DNA from: Diphasiastrum complanatum | Taxonomy: Eukaryota > Streptophyta > Lycopodiopsida > Lycopodiales > Lycopodiaceae | Assembly (NCBI GenBank): GCA_029204225.1 | Contig: CM055103.1 | Span: 19,728,925-19,792,924, forward strand | DNA: 64,000 nt | Direction of reading: 5' to 3' | Shown here: positions 33,236 to 45,204 of the stretch, in pieces | How the letters are laid out: the number at the start of each line of letters is the position of its first letter | How positions within the stretch are numbered: position 1 is the first letter of the stretch | Notes under the pieces: model-generated | Databases searched by the model: none | The model's input: only the letters and a program-made list of their open reading frames with translations | What the model was told of the DNA's origin: nothing | Program-made: the position numbers and the translations under genes

Positions 33236-35780
33236 TACTTTGGCATATTGCATTTAAGGTAAAGTTAAAGATCAAATTGTTAAAGTACTTTTTGACAGAA
33301 GATCCACTCATAACTTTATTAATGTAAATTTGGTGTAGACGCTAAACTTTCCGACCAAAAAAAAGTGAGAAAAAATATTGTGTGAAAATGGCATCAGGAA
33401 TGAATTCTGCGTTTATGGATTATGTTGTTCCTGATTTAGAATTGCACAGACAGGACTACTCTGTAAAACTAGAATTCCCTGTTGTTGCATTAGCAAATGT
33501 GGATATTGTTCTTGGGTAACAATGGCATTTTGATAAGAATAAGTCATTGAAAATTGATTTTGTTAAAAAATCTTTATCTTTTATGCATGAGAATTATTTA
33601 TTTAAGATCATGGCTAGTTTAAATGTTAACACTAAAAATGTTAACTCTTATTCTAAATAGGAACTTAATTCTATTATAAAGAATTCTGAATTTAAAGTTT
33701 ATTTATATTTTCATAATGATATCATTTGCTGCAATGATGAAGAACTTATCATAAATGCCATGAAGATACCCAGTGAGAACACTACAGAATTTGAAGCCTA
33801 TAATGAACTTAGGCAGGAATTCAATGTTGTTTTTTAAAACCTTCCTGTAGGTTTACCACCAGAAAGGACAGTTGATCATAAAATTGACCTAATACCTGGA
33901 TTAATTCCAATTGCACAGCGTCCTTATAGGATGAGTGCATCGGAAGAGATTGAGGTAGGCAGGCAATTACATGATTATCTGAAAAAGGGGTGGGTACAAC
34001 CTAGTAAATCTCTTTGGGCATCACCAGTGGTTCTGGTTGCCAAGAAGGATGGGACTATAAGGTTTTACGTCGACTATAAGAAATTCAACAAGGTAACCGC
34101 TAAGAATAAATATCCACTGCCGCGGATGGATGATCTAATAGACTATCTTGGTGGTGCTGGGTACTTTTTCAAGATAGATCTAAGATCGGGCTACCATCAG
34201 ATACGCATTAAGGCAGAAGATATACCAAAAACCGGATTTTGAACTTGCTTTGGTCACTACAAATTTTTGGTGTTGCCTTACCGGTTATTAATCAGTTGTG
34301 CTTTACTGTTATAGAACCGGGGTTGTTTCAGTCTCTTCAAGGACTATATGAGTCTGATCCTTTTTCTGGAAAGTATTGGCAACAAGTACTTTCGGGGGTC
34401 AATTCAGGTTTGCAAGATTCCTCGAATCAGGGAAAGACTGAGACGGATTTTCTGATTCAAAACAGGATTTTGTTTTGTAAAGGAAAGGTGTGTGTACCGA
34501 AAAATGACACTATAAGAGCCCAAATCTTGCATGAGTGTTATGATAGTCCATGCGCAAGACATCCGGGTATACAAAGAACACTTGACTTAGTTCGAAGGCA
34601 ATTCTGGTGGCCTAAGATGAAAAGTCAAGTAGAGGCCTATGTACTTAAATGTACTAAGTGCCAGTTAAATAAAGCACAGAGGCTAAAAGCTAGTGGCCTA
34701 TTACATCCTTTAGATATTCCTACCAAAAAGTGGAAAACTATATCTAAGGATTTTGTGGTTGGGCTTCCACGTACAGGAAAGGGCCATGATTTGGTTTGGG
34801 TCATTGTTGATAGACTTACGAAGTTTGCTCAATTTATCCCAACAAAAACTATTGTTAAAGCTTCAAAACTAGCTCAACTGTTTGTTGAGAAGCTTTTTCG
34901 ACTATACGGGCTGCCTTGCGATATTGTCAGTGACCATGACCCAAACTTCAGTGGGAATTTTTGGCAAGCAGTATTTGAAAAGTTGGAAATAACTTTAAGT
35001 ATGAGTTCTATAGATCATCCAAAATCAGATGGTCAAACGACCAATCAGATGATGGAGGATATGCTTCGAGCATATGTGGGCCATCGGCAGTTTGATTGGG
35101 AATAGTACCTTCCACTGGTGGAATTTGCATATAATAGTGCAAAACATTCAGTGACTGGATTCAACCCTTTCATGCTTACGTATGGTTTTCAACCTTGATC
35201 ACCAATTGATGTTGACATGAAAAACCTACGAGTGCAAGCCACGTATATGCAAGAAATGTCACAATTGGGTAAAGATAGCATAAGAAGTGCCCAAGACAGG
35301 GCAAGGCACTATGCTAATCTATCTTGGAAGCACAAGGTATTCATGGTCAACGACGGGGTGTTTTTGAGAGTCCCTAGTCACTCTAGAGGCTTGAAAACTG
35401 GTAAGTGTGCAAAGTTGGCGCCTAGGTATTGCGGTCCTTTTAAGATTATCCAAAGTGATAAACAAGGTCACATACAAACTAGACCTTTCAGCTAATATTG
35501 AAATTCATCATGTTTTCCACGTTAGTAAGTTGAAACCCTCGTTGGGGGTTGGGGAGACCCTGCTCCTTGTGGAAGGTCTACTGGAACTTCTTCATGATGA
35601 GTCTGTGAGTGGACCACCTGAACCCGAGGCGATTGTTAATAGCTGGCAGAGGACTCTACGGAGTAGAGTGCTTCGTGAATTTTTAGTCAGGTAGAGGGAC
35701 AAATCAAAAGAGGAGGATACCTGGGAAAAGGAGACTGATCTTCAGAAGAATTTTCCAAATTTTTTCCTACAAAGACAAAT
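33236..35780 (+). pseudogene. Ty3/Gypsy chromovirus pol, internally deleted
   Basis: Protease near 33285 (STHNFINVNLV, with the DSG catalytic triad degraded to DRRS), then a spacer. [22 protein letters not shown], then [15 protein letters not shown] and [19 protein letters not shown] (33931-34240). At about 34270-34330 the frame jumps from early RT straight to the region before the integrase, so the RT catalytic box and all of RNase H are deleted. Integrase: HPGIQRTLDLVRRQFWWPK, CTKCQLNKAQRLK, DIVSDHDPNFSGNFW, DHPKSDGQTTNQMMEDML. Then SAQDRARHYANLSW and a decayed chromodomain near 35630-35720 (TLRSRVLREFLVR). Same lineage as the 12.3-16.9 kb element but in opposite orientation. It cannot have encoded a working RT. 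Confidence 0.9.
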
Positions 35781-35786
35781 TTAAGT

Positions 35787-35800
35787 TTAGGGGGAAGGAA
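35787..35800 (+). promoter_or_regulatory. Gypsy polypurine tract
   Basis: TTAGGGGGAAGGAA directly before the LTR start TGTAACATACC (35801). Confidence 0.8.
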
Positions 35801-36110
35801 TGTAACATACCTATGTAGCTGGCAGTACTTCGGACCCCTATAGGTCCATTTAGTGTTGGGGGATAAATGGCAAGTTACCCTTGGATAAGAGATACCCTTA
35901 GTATTAAGGGTAGATGTCTTAGATTAAGGTACTAGTGTCCTTGGATAAGGGCAGGTAGGTGTCTATGCCTTGGATGGAGGTATGGAACCTAGAGAGGTAT
36001 TAGAAAGTCATTGGATGACTATTTTTCTAAGCCTTGGGTCTCAACCTTGAACCATATCACTTTATTGGTCTTGGACCAAAGTATACTTGCACAACTTGGG
36101 CAATGGATCC
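35801..36110 (+). repeat. Gypsy 3' LTR, truncated
   Basis: Starts TGTAACATACC after the polypurine tract. It contains CTTGGATAAG repeats at 35882, 35939 and similar positions. It runs into Copia coding sequence near 36110, so the LTR is incomplete. Confidence 0.6.
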
Positions 36111-36909
36111 TAGTAGGAAGGCGCTCTCCTAAAGGGTCCATTGAGTTTCAAGTTCCACTGCCATACGAGGTTTGGTGGGGCAACAATCCAAGTATGACAC
36201 ATGTGTGCATTTTTGGATGCGTCGCATATGCCCACATTCCAGACCAGAAAAGAAAGAAACTGGATGAAAAGGTAGAGCATGGATTCCTCGTAGGATATGA
36301 TGTTCACTCATCATACTACAGGATCTACACGCCTTCGATAGTAGACAGATCAAGACTATCAGAGACGTCAAATTTGATGAGTCAAAGACAATAGGTGATG
36401 GAGATCCAATTGGCTACGAAATCTTGACCAGAGGCTACTATGACCTGCCAACATCTACAGAGGGGGTGGACCCTAAGCATTTGGAAGAAGATGCCAGAAT
36501 TTTAGATGAACAGAGAGATTGTTCAGACGATGAGCAACAACACGTGCAACCTGTACCCAGGACACCTGCTACTCATCATAGTTCAACAGTCAGCAAAGGC
36601 AAGAGACTTGACAAAGGCAAGGCCATCAATTTGACTACAGACTCTCCAAGAAGATCCACGTGATAAAGAAGAGCACCAGTCAGATTCGTCCCTAACAGCT
36701 CATCTTCTACAACAGAAGAATTTTGCAGATTTGGAGGAGAACCTCAAACATATGAGAAAGCTATCAACTGTTCAGATAAGGACAAGTGGATTAAAGCGAT
36801 GGAAGTCGAGATGAATTTCGTGGAGTAGAACAATGTTTGGAATCTGGAGCCATTACCAACAGACAAGAAGACTGTGAAGTGCAAATGGGTTTTTGAATAC
36901 AAGTATGGA
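36111..36909 (+). pseudogene. Ty1/Copia pol, 5' half: integrase end, linker, start of RT
   Basis: PLPYEVWWGNNPSMTHVCIF, GCVAYAHIPDQKRKKLDEKV and HGFLVGYDVHSSYYRIYTP are the integrase C-terminal region. An acidic linker follows, then EPQTYEKAINCSDKDKWIKA, NNVWNLEPLPTDKKTVKCKW and VFEYKYG, which begins RVT_2. The coding frame stops at the CACTA insertion (36907-36909 GGA) and resumes at 45706. Frameshifts at about 36370 and 36660 and a TAG at about 36825. Confidence 0.85.
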
Positions 36910-36929
36910 CACAACTAGATAACTCTGTG

Positions 36930-37263
36930 TTTATCCACGCAGAGTATCCACGCGAGACATAACACTTAGTCGATTTTTCAAAATTTTGTTTGCGTGGATT
37001 ATCCACACCAAAAAAATTTTGAACATGTCTCCCGCCAGTCCGCCGGTGTTTTTCTGACACGGTACCAAAAAATTTATGCGCGTGGATTATCCACGCAAAA
37101 TTAAATTTTGAAAATTTTGGCAACTATTTGGGAGGGAAAGTTGGTGACACTAGAAAGCAGTTTTCGTGTGGATTATCCACGCAAATTTTAGTTTGTTCAC
37201 CGGACCGGATCGGAAGTTAAAGATATCCACGCGTGGATATCTTCTGCGTGGATTATCCACGCA
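36930..37263. repeat. Left subterminal palindrome cluster
   Basis: The 17-bp motif GCGTGGAT-T-ATCCACGC occurs at 36992, 37080, 37166 and 37246 (one with a mismatched arm). There is a perfect 20-bp palindrome at 37222-37241 (GATATCCACGCGTGGATATC) and two half-sites near 36932 and 36946. Such clusters in CACTA elements bind transposon-encoded DNA-binding protein; the motif sequence differs from that of known En/Spm. Confidence 0.9.
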
Positions 37264-37470
37264 ATTTTTTTTTTTTGCATGTTGATAATGACATGAAATT
37301 AGTTAAATAAATATATTTCTAAAGTGAATTATATTATGATAAGGTTATATTTTTTTTTTCTAAAGTGAATGATATTATGATGAGGTTTTTTTTTTTTTTT
37401 TTGCATGTTGATAATGAAATGGAATTAGTTAAATAAATATTTCTCTAAAGTGAATCATATCATGATGTTC
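37264..37470. repeat. AT-rich imperfect tandem repeat, about 120-bp period
   Basis: TTTTGCATGTTGATAATGA then TTAGTTAAATAAATAT and TCTAAAGTGAAT-ATAT-ATGAT appear at 37276-37350 and 37397-37470, with long T runs before each. Confidence 0.75.
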
Positions 37471-37478
37471 CTAGATGA

Positions 37479-37712
37479 TTGGGATTTTTTATGATGTCGG
37501 CCACCAACTTTTGCAAGATAGTTGACCAGGGATTTAGGGTCTACCCTAATGGCACTCTACCTAATCTCATATCCGAGATCATTTTATATGGATTGAGAGC
37601 TCATTTTGTACATACTTTGAGAGAGAGAGATTATCAAGAGATGGTGATTTTGGCAAGTTTGCTCCTTAATGAGGAATTGATGAATGATGAATGTGATATT
37701 TTTTGTTTCTAA
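37479..37712 (+). CDS. Short unassigned frame within CACTA interior
   Basis: A 77-residue frame with no domain I recognise. It lies between the palindrome cluster and a Copia fragment. It may be chance or a captured exon scrap. Low confidence that it is coding. Confidence 0.15.
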   Translation: MGFFMMSATNFCKIVDQGFRVYPNGTLPNLISEIILYGLRAHFVHTLRERDYQEMVILASLLLNEELMNDECDIFCF

Positions 37713-37938
37713 TGAATAGATCTGAATCTGAACAAAGTATTATACTTTCCACGTGTGTGACAGGATGTGAAGATTAATTATTTCTAGTTTTATTGTGGTG
37801 TTCAAAAGCTCTTGCCAATTAGATGCAAAATAGGATGCATTGTGTGCTAGTTTTCTATCTATTAGATATAAGTGAAACCTTTGATGTTTTTTCAATGTTT
37901 TAGTATCCAAATGAGGTTCATAACCTCTTATTTTAACA

Positions 37939-37950
37939 TGGTATCAGAGC
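37939..37950 (+). promoter_or_regulatory. Copia primer-binding site (tRNA-iMet)
   Basis: TGGTATCAGAGC follows ...TTATTTTAACA, the end of an LTR. It marks a Copia remnant nested inside the CACTA element. Confidence 0.8.
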
Positions 37951-38177
37951 CCAAATACAACCATCAAGGCTCAAATACAAGGAAAAGAGAAGCAATTACA
38001 AGTTGATGATTGTTTAATTTTTATTGCCCTTATTACTAGCTTAAGTTTGATGATGTACTTTCAAGTGTGAATGAAACTGTAGCAACAAAAGAGTGATTTG
38101 ATGTAATGAAAAGTGAGTATATGATGCATTTTTTGAGATACTTGTAAAACTATTGATCCTCCATCAAAGATACAAAA

Positions 38178-38320
38178 TGTTATTATTTGCAAATGGGTCT
38201 TTAAGATCAAGCTTAATCAAGATGGTAGTGTGAACAATTATAAAACAAGACTAGTTGCCAAGGGATATGCTCAATTCAAGGGGATTGACTATGATAAAAC
38301 AGTTGATTTTGTCATAGTTT
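38178..38320 (+). pseudogene. Copia RT fragment nested in CACTA
   Basis: The frame reads VICKWVFKIKLNQDGSVNNY, then KTRLVAKGYAQFKGIDYDKT, the first block of RVT_2. Nothing else of the RT is present. It is presumably an internally deleted derivative of the element whose PBS is at 37939. Confidence 0.8.
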
Positions 38321-38573
38321 GTGGTGGTGATTTCATTAACTCACATGCTTTTAGTGATTTACTGCCTTTGCAACATTTGTTAAAAAATGAAAATTTTCTT
38401 GGAACATGAAGCCGTACATCTATCTTCACCGACATTATCTCCAAAAAAATGGGATTGAAGTCAAACTATGCCTATTCTTCTCACTTACTTGACCATAAAT
38501 GAGATTCTATTTTAGCTTAATAACAATCATTTGAAAGCATTGCAAGAATCAATTTCATTCAGAATTGCAATAA

Positions 38574-41500
38574 TTAATTTTTATTCAGAATTACAAGAAT
38601 CAATTTCATCAGTGACAACACTTGCAATTCATCTCCTCTTAGATGATTTTCATCATCACTCTCACTTTCAAAAATTATTTCATCATCCTGACTATCAGAA
38701 TTTCTATTCTCAACATCTATGGAAGTGGGTGCTTCAAGTATGGTTTGACGATTTACTACATCTCTAGGTAGCTCAATCTCATTGTTAAAATGAAGGTTTT
38801 CTATTTCATTCTCAACATTTGCACCCTCAAATACTCGTTGTGAACGTGGTTCAACTTGAGCTACAAACCACCATATCTTGTTTAGTCGATCTGGTTGAAA
38901 AAACACCTGCAAAAATCACTATTTTAGAACATATTGAAAACTCAAATACTGAAGTCACTTTGCAATAAAATGAAAAACATGATAGCATAGCATGTGCACC
39001 TGCTCACAATGACGAGGCAACACCAATGTGTCAAAGGACTCCATGCTCAATGTTTTTGATGAATCAATCGCAAAAAATCCACTTGAATTCGATTTTACGG
39101 TTGCATTTGGCCCTCTATAACTACCTTGAACCATTTCACATCAAATAAAAAATAGTGTCCACTTTCACCAAATGACACATCATAGATATTTTGTATAGTT
39201 CCTACCTATTCTATGTCTCCTGAGATGGGATTCTGATCTCGTGCACTGCTTTGACTTTCTTGTTGGAAAGATGCTATTACACCACAATCGTGTGTGCGTC
39301 TCTTGTTATCAATCCTTTCAACACGAAAGTGAAAACCAAAAGCCCATATAGCATTATACATTTTGCACTGCCACATGACAAACATGAATCTCATAAATAA
39401 TCACTGTGAATGAACATGGTGTTTCAAAATGATTAAACAAATATTATTATAAACAAGAATGTTATAATAATAGAGTATCTAAAGAATAATATCTTCCATT
39501 CGCATCCTCTTGCAAAGTCCCATTCTGCGTTTGATATTTTTTGTCTCTCTTTTGTTGCTTTTTGTAGTGTGTCATGCATCCACTCTATAGTGCATTGCTT
39601 GGCCCATGGTTGAGGCCATGTGTCTACCTCTATTCTGTCGTTGGCGCTTTCTAGACAAGGCCCTCTCTTTTTTCTCTTCTTCATATAGGTCTAACCATTT
39701 ATCCATAAAACATGAATGTAGAAATTTTTTCTCGTTGGAAGGGTGCCAACATATGGACCTTTCCCATCCCTTGAGGTTTTTCACTAGTTACCTCTTCGGC
39801 TTCCTCATCACGCCACAATAGTAGAGCAGATGGATGTAGTTGGTGCAAAATTTCAATAACATATAAGAAAGATTCATGTACTAACTCTCCCTCTCACATG
39901 CTACCTTCAGGCCTTGCCTTTTGATGCACAAAATTTTTTAAGACTTTCATATATTATTCCATAAAGAACATCCACCTAAAAAGTCACAAATGGTTAAAAA
40001 TAAGTGTTTTATTTAATGAGTTTATGTATCAATTGATTTAATTTAAATACACATGCAAAAGAAAATTTATGCACTTATACCTAGTGTGCACTGGACCAGC
40101 AATAGAAACTTCTTCAACCAAGTGCACCAATAAATGCACTTGTGAGTCCATGATGGAAGTCAAAAAATCTCTCAAACATGCACACAATCTCCACCATATC
40201 TTCATGTCTCTTGCAAAGATCCAGCTCACGGATTTCTTTTGAACACATCCATCTGCAACATATTCAATCCATTTTATGTCTATTTGAATTTTCAATCAAT
40301 AAATACTAAATAAAGAAAATGCACCAAGTACATGTAAATACCTGACAATGATTGATAGTTTGTATATGGTCTCACAAATATCTTTTGACAAGCACCCACG
40401 AATTGACAGTGGATAGATGAATTGAATCATCTTTAGCCAATCATGAGATTTGAGACCTTGCAACTTTCCATCCATTGTGAATGATGACCGTAGAGAATGG
40501 GCAAAACCAGTTGGTGTTCTAATGTCATGAATAATGGAGCGCACATAGTTAAGCTCCTCTTTAGTGAATGTCCAAGGTACTTTTGGAACATGATCTTCAC
40601 CATCCTTTATCCAATATTTTTTTTGGTGTTTGATTCTTTTAGATCGTGTCTTGCAGCAATGGTATTTTTTTCACCAATCAAGTGTTTCCAAATAGATTCA
40701 CTCACATTTTTAAATATGTGCATGGGATCAAGTAGGTGATTAATCAAAAGGTTATTCCAATATTCCAAACGATGAAATATAGATAATCATTTCATACCAT
40801 CGATTGGCTTTGCTTGAGATTCCTCCTATAGTTTTCGCCAATCTTCCATAGACATCCTCTTTGGAGGCATCTCTCTCTCAACTCTTCCTCCAAAACCTCT
40901 TCTATGAGTGTCTCTGAATGGATGGCCTTCATGCAAGTATTTACGATGATTTTCATAAACCACTTTTTTGAGACTATAAGAGTATCTTCCCACAAGATTT
41001 GGCCCGCACAAAAAACAAGCATTTTTTCTAGCCGTTTGAAAGCCTGCCCAACAAATGGACACTATCAACCACTATTAAAAAAAGATATGTCAAAAAATAA
41101 TTATAGCCATTGTAGTATATCATGTAAATGTCAAGAATTACTAGTTGTATGTAACTGTAAAAAAACTCCTACGTACACAAGATAGACATTGTTTGAATGA
41201 TTACCTGAGCATTCACCTAATTCTGGATAGTCATGCATTGTCCACATTACAATGGCATGTAGTGTAGACTCCCTCTCATGTAAGGGGCACGAAATGTCAT
41301 ATGCTTTTATCCCCTTCCACAAAGCAGCTCAAGATACACATCCATGTTCTTAACCTTGCGTTGGCCAAGAATTAGAAGTGCCAACATAATGTGTCCCTTT
41401 TTTGTACTCAACCAAGGAGGAGTATTATAATCTACCAAGCAAACAGGCCAAATGGACCACATAGTTGCTTGTACACCAAAGAGGTTCACACCATCTGTTG

Positions 41501-42500
41501 CAAGACCAAATCTCACATTTCTTGACTCATTGGTAAAGCTTGGATACTCTTTGTTGATGTGTTTCCATGCAGGTGAATCTAAAGGTACCCTCATCATCCC
41601 ATCCATAGAGGTATGGTGTGCATGCCAGTCCATAAGTTGTGCAAGAGATTTACAACAAAATAAACGTTGCAATCGTGGAATTACTAGAAAATGTCGTAAA
41701 ACTTTGCACGGAATGGTTGCCCCTTGCAAATCATCTCTATATTGAGGAGTATCACAAATGGGACATTTCTTAAGTGATTCGTCTCTTCCTCAATTAGAAT
41801 ACAATCTTTTGGACATGCATGATATTGCTTGTAGTCCATCCCGATGTTAGACAACATCTTTCGTGCCTCATCTCTTGTCTCAGACATGACATTCCCTTCT
41901 GGGAGAATTTTGTTTTTCAATAGTCTGTACATGACAAAAGAAGTCATTGTAAAAAAATTATCACTGGATGTCCAAATTGTAAATTTTGTTTCAAAGCAAA
42001 AATGACAAGTAGATGAAAAAAAATTTACTCAAATAATGATGTGAGGCTTTGGTCACTCCATCTATATTTGGGTTGAAGATTTAATAGAAGTAGAGAAGTC
42101 TCCAAACGAGATGTCTTTGCTCCAAGATACAATGCGGTCTTTGATTCTTCTCGTGATTTCTTTTCTTCTTTAGACAAAAGTGCCTCCTCATTTGTGTCTA
42201 GCTACACTATTGTTCTCGCCGCATATCATCCAACATGTCTCCCATGACTTCAAATTTATCATTCATTGGAAGCTCATTTTCATCGTTGGAACTTGTTTGC
42301 GAAGAAGTAGATCTAGATGAGCTAGATTCAGATGCATTAGTCTCTTGATTAATGTGCTCATCAATTTTCATCATCTCTTTTAAGCCTTGACGTAGACGAT
42401 GAGGTAATTGCTTTATATGAGGACCATTGTATTGCATTCGTCGTCTACGTCGACCATTACGAGGATTATTGTCTCCAACGCTAAATGAGGATGAAGAATC
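38574..42500 (-). pseudogene. TNP2-type CACTA transposase with DUF4218 and DUF4216 regions
   Basis: Minus order. A leader reads MQYNGPHIKQLPHRLRQGL plus an acidic Ser-rich stretch (42437-42207), followed by LYLGAKTSRLETSLLLLNLQ. TNP2 core: LPEGNVMSETRDEARKMLSN, HACPKDCILI (41880-41800), LAQLMDWHAHHTSMDGMMRV, NVRFGLATDGVNLFGVQATM, then WPVCLVDYNTPPWLSTKKGH (41640-41380), TLHAIVMWTMHDYPELGECS with a likely intron after it (about 41208-41070), FLCGPNLVGRYSYSLKKVVY, HIFKNVSESIWKHLIGEK. DUF4218: DIRTPTGFAHSLRSSFTMDG, PLSIRGCLSKDICETIYKLS, DSQVHLLVHLVEEVSIAGPV. DUF4216: HFRVERIDNKRRTHDCGVIA and YDVSFGESGHYFLFDVKWFK near 39160. C-terminus: VFFQPDRLNKIWWFVAQVEP (38910). TNP2 carries out cut-and-paste excision and integration. 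Many frameshifts and missing exons make this copy inactive as read. Confidence 0.9.
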
Positions 42501-42625
42501 CTATATACCAAAATAACAACAAGTAGGTTGAAACAATGCTTGATAAACATTTCCTCCCAATACTTGATAGACCTAAATGTTGCATTTGAATATAAATTAC
42601 CTCTTTGTTTAAAAAGTATGAACAT
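42490..42625 (-). pseudogene. Second, partial copy of the SET C-terminal segment
   Basis: ATFRSIKYWEEMFIKHCFN parallels VTRSIRFGEELFIKYSFN at 42970-42910 of the SET gene, and the surrounding nucleotides are also alike (AATACTTGATAGA against AACCTGATAGATC, plus strand). This looks like a local duplication of the last SET exon, now degenerate, just upstream of the TNP2 leader. Confidence 0.55.
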
Positions 42626-42874
42626 ACCAATGTATCTATTAGACCATTTTTTTTTTCAACTTGTTAACATTCAATGAACTCAAAGAATTGCACGCTTCTA
42701 CATATTTACATATTTATGAATTTCACATTCATTAGCTTTCACTTATTATCTTATGTAAACATCTAGGCAAATGACGAATAATGCTTCTAACATTTGATAT
42801 ATTTAATAACACAAACCAAATACAATCAAGATACATGGATTATACATCTCTGCATATCAACAAAATTTAAATCT

Positions 42875-43905
42875 TCACATTTGACTTATTGTCTTTTGCA
42901 AACATTTGGGTAGAGGATGGTTGAAACTATACTTGATGAACAATTCCTCCCCAAACCTGATAGATCTAGTGACATAGACCATTACATGAGTGCCCTTTAC
43001 ATTCTTAGTGAAATATTCTTCTTTTCCATTGGTGTGTTCTTCAAAATCACAATTCGTCAATAGAGGGTGGCCAATGGAACTATTTATATATGCAGCAATG
43101 TTTCCATGCACATCTGGACGTCCATCAATGTATGTACGATTTTCTCTTGAGATGTTGCCTCCTTGCATGCCTTGCTCCTCTAAAGAACAAGCATTTGAAT
43201 TCAAGCCATATACTTGCATCCTCCATTGGTGACGACACAAAGCATGCCAATCACCCAATTGTACTGAGGTCTTGCATATGGCATCAATGTCACAACACTA
43301 TTTAGAGAGACCTCAATACTACTCAATGCAAAAAGGCCCAAACCAGCCTCAGAAAAGTGTTCACTAGATATGATTATGTACATTCGACCCCAATATGTAA
43401 ATGGTGTTTCATTTAATGGTAATGGTGATTGGAGTGGCCAACATGAATATCTACTTCTAATGAAAGTTTTTACTAATGGTTGCAAGCTAGGTGGAAGAGG
43501 AAAGTTAGACAAAAATCCTAGAATGTCTTTTGACACATCAACAGTCGGTAATAATTTGCAATTATCTTTCAAACTAGTCGTAGTTCGTCCAAGACATGTT
43601 CTCTTTTTTAAAGGGGTGGTTAAGTTTGTGGAATCCACGTGGAGTATCATGGAGGACTCATGTGCAACATCTAGGATAGGTGTGGTTGCGTGTAGGGAAC
43701 GTTCTAGAGATTTGGAGACATGGATTAAATCACAAGGCATTGATGAACTAGTTATATCATGCAAGGGTTCATCATTAACAAGAGCATCATCTAAGGCCGA
43801 TGATGATCCAAAATCAATATTCATGTGATTTATCCAATCAATAATATTTTTGATATCTCTTGCAACTCTTTTACTTGAAGCCAACTTATGTTCCTTCTTT
43901 TGCAA
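42875..43905 (-). pseudogene. SET-domain protein carried by the CACTA element
   Basis: A 180-residue Ser-rich leader with no known domain (43905-43380) precedes MYIIISSEHFSEAGLGLFAL, the SET opening (G-x-G-L-F-A). One frameshift at about 43250 follows. Then come LGDWHALCRHQWRMQVYGL, TYIDGRPDVHGNIAAYINSS (43082-43102 for NIAAYIN) and VMVYVTRSIRFGEELFIKYS. These correspond to the N-x-x-R-F-x-N-H-S-C and G-E-E-L-x-x-D-Y motifs of SET methyltransferases, with R, H and the D of DY replaced and the catalytic tyrosine kept. SET proteins methylate lysines on histones or other proteins. It lies between the Transpos_assoc exon and TNP2 on the same strand, so it is either a second gene or part of a fused transcript. 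Catalytic activity is doubtful. Confidence 0.7.
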
Positions 43906-43927
43906 AAGTTGAAAATGTTAGATGTAT

Positions 43928-44047
<120 letters not shown>

Positions 44048-44194
44048 CATGAAACATAAATTAATATTTGACACAAATTGTAAACTAGTAGCATGAAACA
44101 CACACACGCACACACACACGCACCCACTCACACCCACTCTAAACACACATGAAGAGAAAAACAAAGAGAACATTATAGAGTGTTAATCAAAACT

Positions 44195-44350
44195 CTCGAA
44201 CCACACAATTATATCCTACTTCAGAATGTCACCACATGCTCCCTCCCTGCGACGTTTGGGCTTTTTTGTGGATCTCATCTTCCAACAAAAAATATTTGAA
44301 CCACGCCTTTAACGGAAGAAAAGAAGGGCTACACACCTTCCTAGAATTGG
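44195..44350. repeat. Block shared with 11120-11260 of the other CACTA-like element
   Basis: TACTTCAGAATGTCACCACAT, GCGACGTTTGGGCTTTTT, GAAAAGAAGGGCTACACACC and TTCCTAGAATTGGGAG align in order with the 11.1-11.26 kb block in direct orientation. Confidence 0.65.
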
Positions 44351-44367
44351 GAGTGTTGGTTACCTTT

Positions 44368-44477
<110 letters not shown>

Positions 44478-44519
44478 CGTGAATGAGTCTATAATGGGTG
44501 ATTGGATATGAAAATCAAG

Positions 44520-44685
44520 ATTAACTACATCTAATCATTCTATTTGGATTTTTTCTTTTAGAAGCAAGTGAGAAATTAACTTCATCTAATTATTCTATTT
44601 GGATTTTTCCTTTTAGAAGCAAGTGAGGGATTAACTTTATCTAATTATTCTATTTTGGATTTTTTCTTTTAGAAGCAAGTGAGAG
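44520..44685. repeat. Three tandem copies of a 55-bp unit
   Basis: Units start ATTAAC at 44520 (by register), 44575 and 44630. Each contains ATCTAAT-ATTCTATTTGGAT and TTTTAGAAGCAAGTGAG. Few differences between copies. Confidence 0.9.
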
Positions 44686-44779
44686 ATTAACTTCAAAGTA
44701 TCGTGGCACTCATCCTATCGCTCAATATTTATTGGCCAAACTATACTTGAAGTGTCATAAGGTCAAAGATTAAAGCATT

Positions 44780-45062
44780 TCCAAAAAAAACACTTTAAAG
44801 AGTTTACCTCTCGTGCTCTTGGATTCTCTGTGTGCACTCCATTGGCCCAAATATGATCGTTGACAATCCTCCTTTTTTGAATTTTAAGGCCTTTGCATTG
44901 TGTGCATGTACATGGTATCCTCTCATCATATTCTAGTTGAAGCTGGTCCAATAATCCAATTGCAAATTCCAAGCCTACATCACAAACAAAAAAGATCTTA
45001 AAACTTATGATCACAAAACACATACTATTAACATCCATCAATGAAATAAAAACCCTAAACAC
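44780..45062 (-). pseudogene. Transposase-associated (Transpos_assoc-like) N-terminal exon
   Basis: The frame reads YDERIPCTCTQCKGLKIQKR, then RIVNDHIWANGV. This matches the cysteine-bearing domain at the N-terminus of CACTA TNP2 proteins (I-x-C-P-C-x-x-C...R..V..HL...G). It sits just inside the right palindrome cluster and starts the gene set. Most likely it is the first exon of the TNP2 gene, but the SET gene lies between them. Confidence 0.65.
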
Positions 45063-45204
45063 TTCTCACTCACATTCATCCCCATCTCATCCTCACTCCC
45101 ATCTATACTCTCTTTTTTCTCTTTCTCACACAATAGAAATAAGAAAGTTGATCTCTAGTTTAGGAGCGAACCGCATTTTGGTTCGCGCCAAATGTTTTTT
45201 TTTT

